From Virgifigura deserti (GTDB lineage Bacteria; Pseudomonadota; Alphaproteobacteria; Dongiales; Dongiaceae), in the NCBI GenBank assembly GCA_003576685.1, contig QOZR01000003.1, positions 186,001-250,000 on the forward strand: DNA of 64,000 nt, read 5' to 3'. Position numbers and translations under genes: made by a program. The notes below the pieces were generated by a model that did no database searches, was not told the DNA's origin, and saw nothing but the letters and a program-made list of their open reading frames with translations. Positions 63,186-64,000 of this stretch are shown here, one piece after another. Position 1 is the stretch's first letter. Every line of letters starts with the position of its first letter.

Positions 63186-64000
63186 ATGACCGCTCCGCTC
63201 GAAGGCCTGCGCGTGTTCGACCTGACGCGCATCCTGGCCGGCCCGACCTGCACGCAACTGCTCGGCGATCTCGGCGCCGACGTGATCAAGGTCGAGCGGC
63301 CGAGCGCCGGCGACGACACGCGCAAATGGGGGCCGCCCTACGTCAAGGATGCGGACGGTCACGATACCCGGGAAAGCGCCTATTACCTCAGCTCCAACCG
63401 CAACAAGCGGTCGATCACCCTCGACATCGCCAAGCCGGAGGGTCAGGCGCTGGCGCGTCGGCTGATCGCCGGCTGCGACATCATGATCGAGAATTTCAAG
63501 GTCGGCGATATGGCGAAATACGGCCTGTCCTATGATGACCTGAAGGGTGAGTTTCCGGGCCTGATCTATTGCTCGATCACCGGCTTCGGCCAGACCGGCC
63601 CCTATGCACCGCGCGCCGGCTATGACCTGCTGGCCCAGGGCGTCGGCGGCATAATGAGCGTGACCGGCGAGCCGGACCGCCCGCCGATGAAGGTCGGCGT
63701 CGGCATCGCCGATGTGATGTGCGGGATGTATGCGACGGTGGCGATCCTGGCCGCGCTCCGCCATCGCGAGCGGACCGGCGAGGGCCAGTATATCGACCTC
63801 GGCCTGCTCGACACCCAAGTCTCCTGGCTGGTCAATGTCGGCCTCAACTACCTGACCTCGGGCGAGGTGCCGACCCGCGTCGGCAACGAACATCCCAACA
63901 TCGTGCCCTACAATGTAATGCCCTGCGCGGACGGCTATTTCATCCTCGCGGTGGGGAACGACTCGCAATTCGCGAAGTTCTGCGCCTTCGCCGGCCGACC
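63186..64000 (+). CDS. Family III CoA-transferase (CaiB/BaiF), cut by the window end
   Basis: From the ATG at 63186, 271 residues are visible before the window ends. LEGLRVFDLTRILAGPTCTQLLGDLGADVIKVERP is the family head. NKRSITLDIAKPEGQALARRLI, NFKVGDMAKYGL, GFGQTGPYAPRAGYDLLAQGVGG and the nucleophile Asp region QYIDLGLLDTQVSWL follow. Members move CoA between acids such as formate/oxalate, carnitine or mesaconate; the substrate is open. Confidence 0.92.
   Translation, partial: MTAPLEGLRVFDLTRILAGPTCTQLLGDLGADVIKVERPSAGDDTRKWGPPYVKDADGHDTRESAYYLSSNRNKRSITLDIAKPEGQALARRLIAGCDIMIENFKVGDMAKYGLSYDDLKGEFPGLIYCSITGFGQTGPYAPRAGYDLLAQGVGGIMSVTGEPDRPPMKVGVGIADVMCGMYATVAILAALRHRERTGEGQYIDLGLLDTQVSWLVNVGLNYLTSGEVPTRVGNEHPNIVPYNVMPCADGYFILAVGNDSQFAKFCAFAGR

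Noticed and set aside
1..64000. CRISPR arrays, prophage structural genes, insertion sequences with terminal repeats, rRNA operons
   Set aside because: I looked for regularly spaced repeats, cas, capsid, terminase and transposase sequences and saw none apart from the recombinase-cassette remnant near 43.5 kb.

Overview
The window is dense, GC-rich bacterial chromosome. It is most likely from an alphaproteobacterium of the Rhodospirillales/Rhizobiales type. Evidence: many AGG-type ribosome-binding sites with short gaps, families typical of that class (DUF2849 beside siroheme synthase, a DUF6522-like protein, a GGAAC...GTT stress-promoter type, the alphaproteobacterial recombinase-cassette remnant), and Liv and TRAP transport operons. 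I cannot name a genus.

Layout. 1-1.7 kb: a sucCD-like ligase pair, with sucD cut by the window edge. 2-21 kb: a run of mostly single genes of stress-response character: a PRC-barrel protein, a CAP/SCP protein, a cupredoxin lipoprotein, a Pcm-erythromycin-esterase fusion, two AI-2E family permeases, RNase Z, small membrane proteins (DUF3309, DUF4383, DUF2231), a zinc alcohol dehydrogenase, a SRPBCC protein, a Mut7-C protein, GlgX and TreZ. Their intergenic spaces carry ten exact GGAAC-N16/17-NGTT sites, the -35/-10 pattern of the alphaproteobacterial EcfG general-stress sigma factor, plus three near matches. Two sites are palindromic and read in both directions. I read this stretch as a general-stress-response regulon island; this is the main finding.

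21-24.5 kb: assimilatory sulfate genes cysG-DUF2849-cysH, without the cysI usually found between them and with a shortened DUF2849 gene. 24.5-33 kb: a single-domain response regulator, a SIMPL protein, a zinc metallopeptidase, a BBOX-type dioxygenase with a divergent LysR regulator, a PAS protein, a hybrid histidine kinase and a TauD-type dioxygenase. 33-42 kb: one minus-strand sugar-acid operon, gntR-dctP-dctQ-dctM-dgoD-(ilvD/edd)-dgoA-dgoK. It takes up a hexonate by TRAP transport and converts it by dehydration, phosphorylation and aldol cleavage to pyruvate and glyceraldehyde 3-phosphate. A palindromic operator lies upstream of it and a strong double hairpin lies between dctP and dctQ.

42.8-50.1 kb: a patchy accessory stretch. 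It holds a recombinase-cassette remnant, a DUF4242 protein, a 1191-residue SAM/adenylate cyclase/AAA/TPR protein, a collapsed FAD-oxidase pseudogene and little-coding DNA, and it ends at a tRNA-Ser(GCU) gene. 50-64 kb: core-type genes: two small hypothetical proteins, a PLP sulfur-amino-acid enzyme, a GST, two lipoproteins (one FlgO-like), the gatCAB operon, a five-gene branched-chain amino-acid-type ABC transporter, ruvX, and a family III CoA-transferase that runs off the window end.
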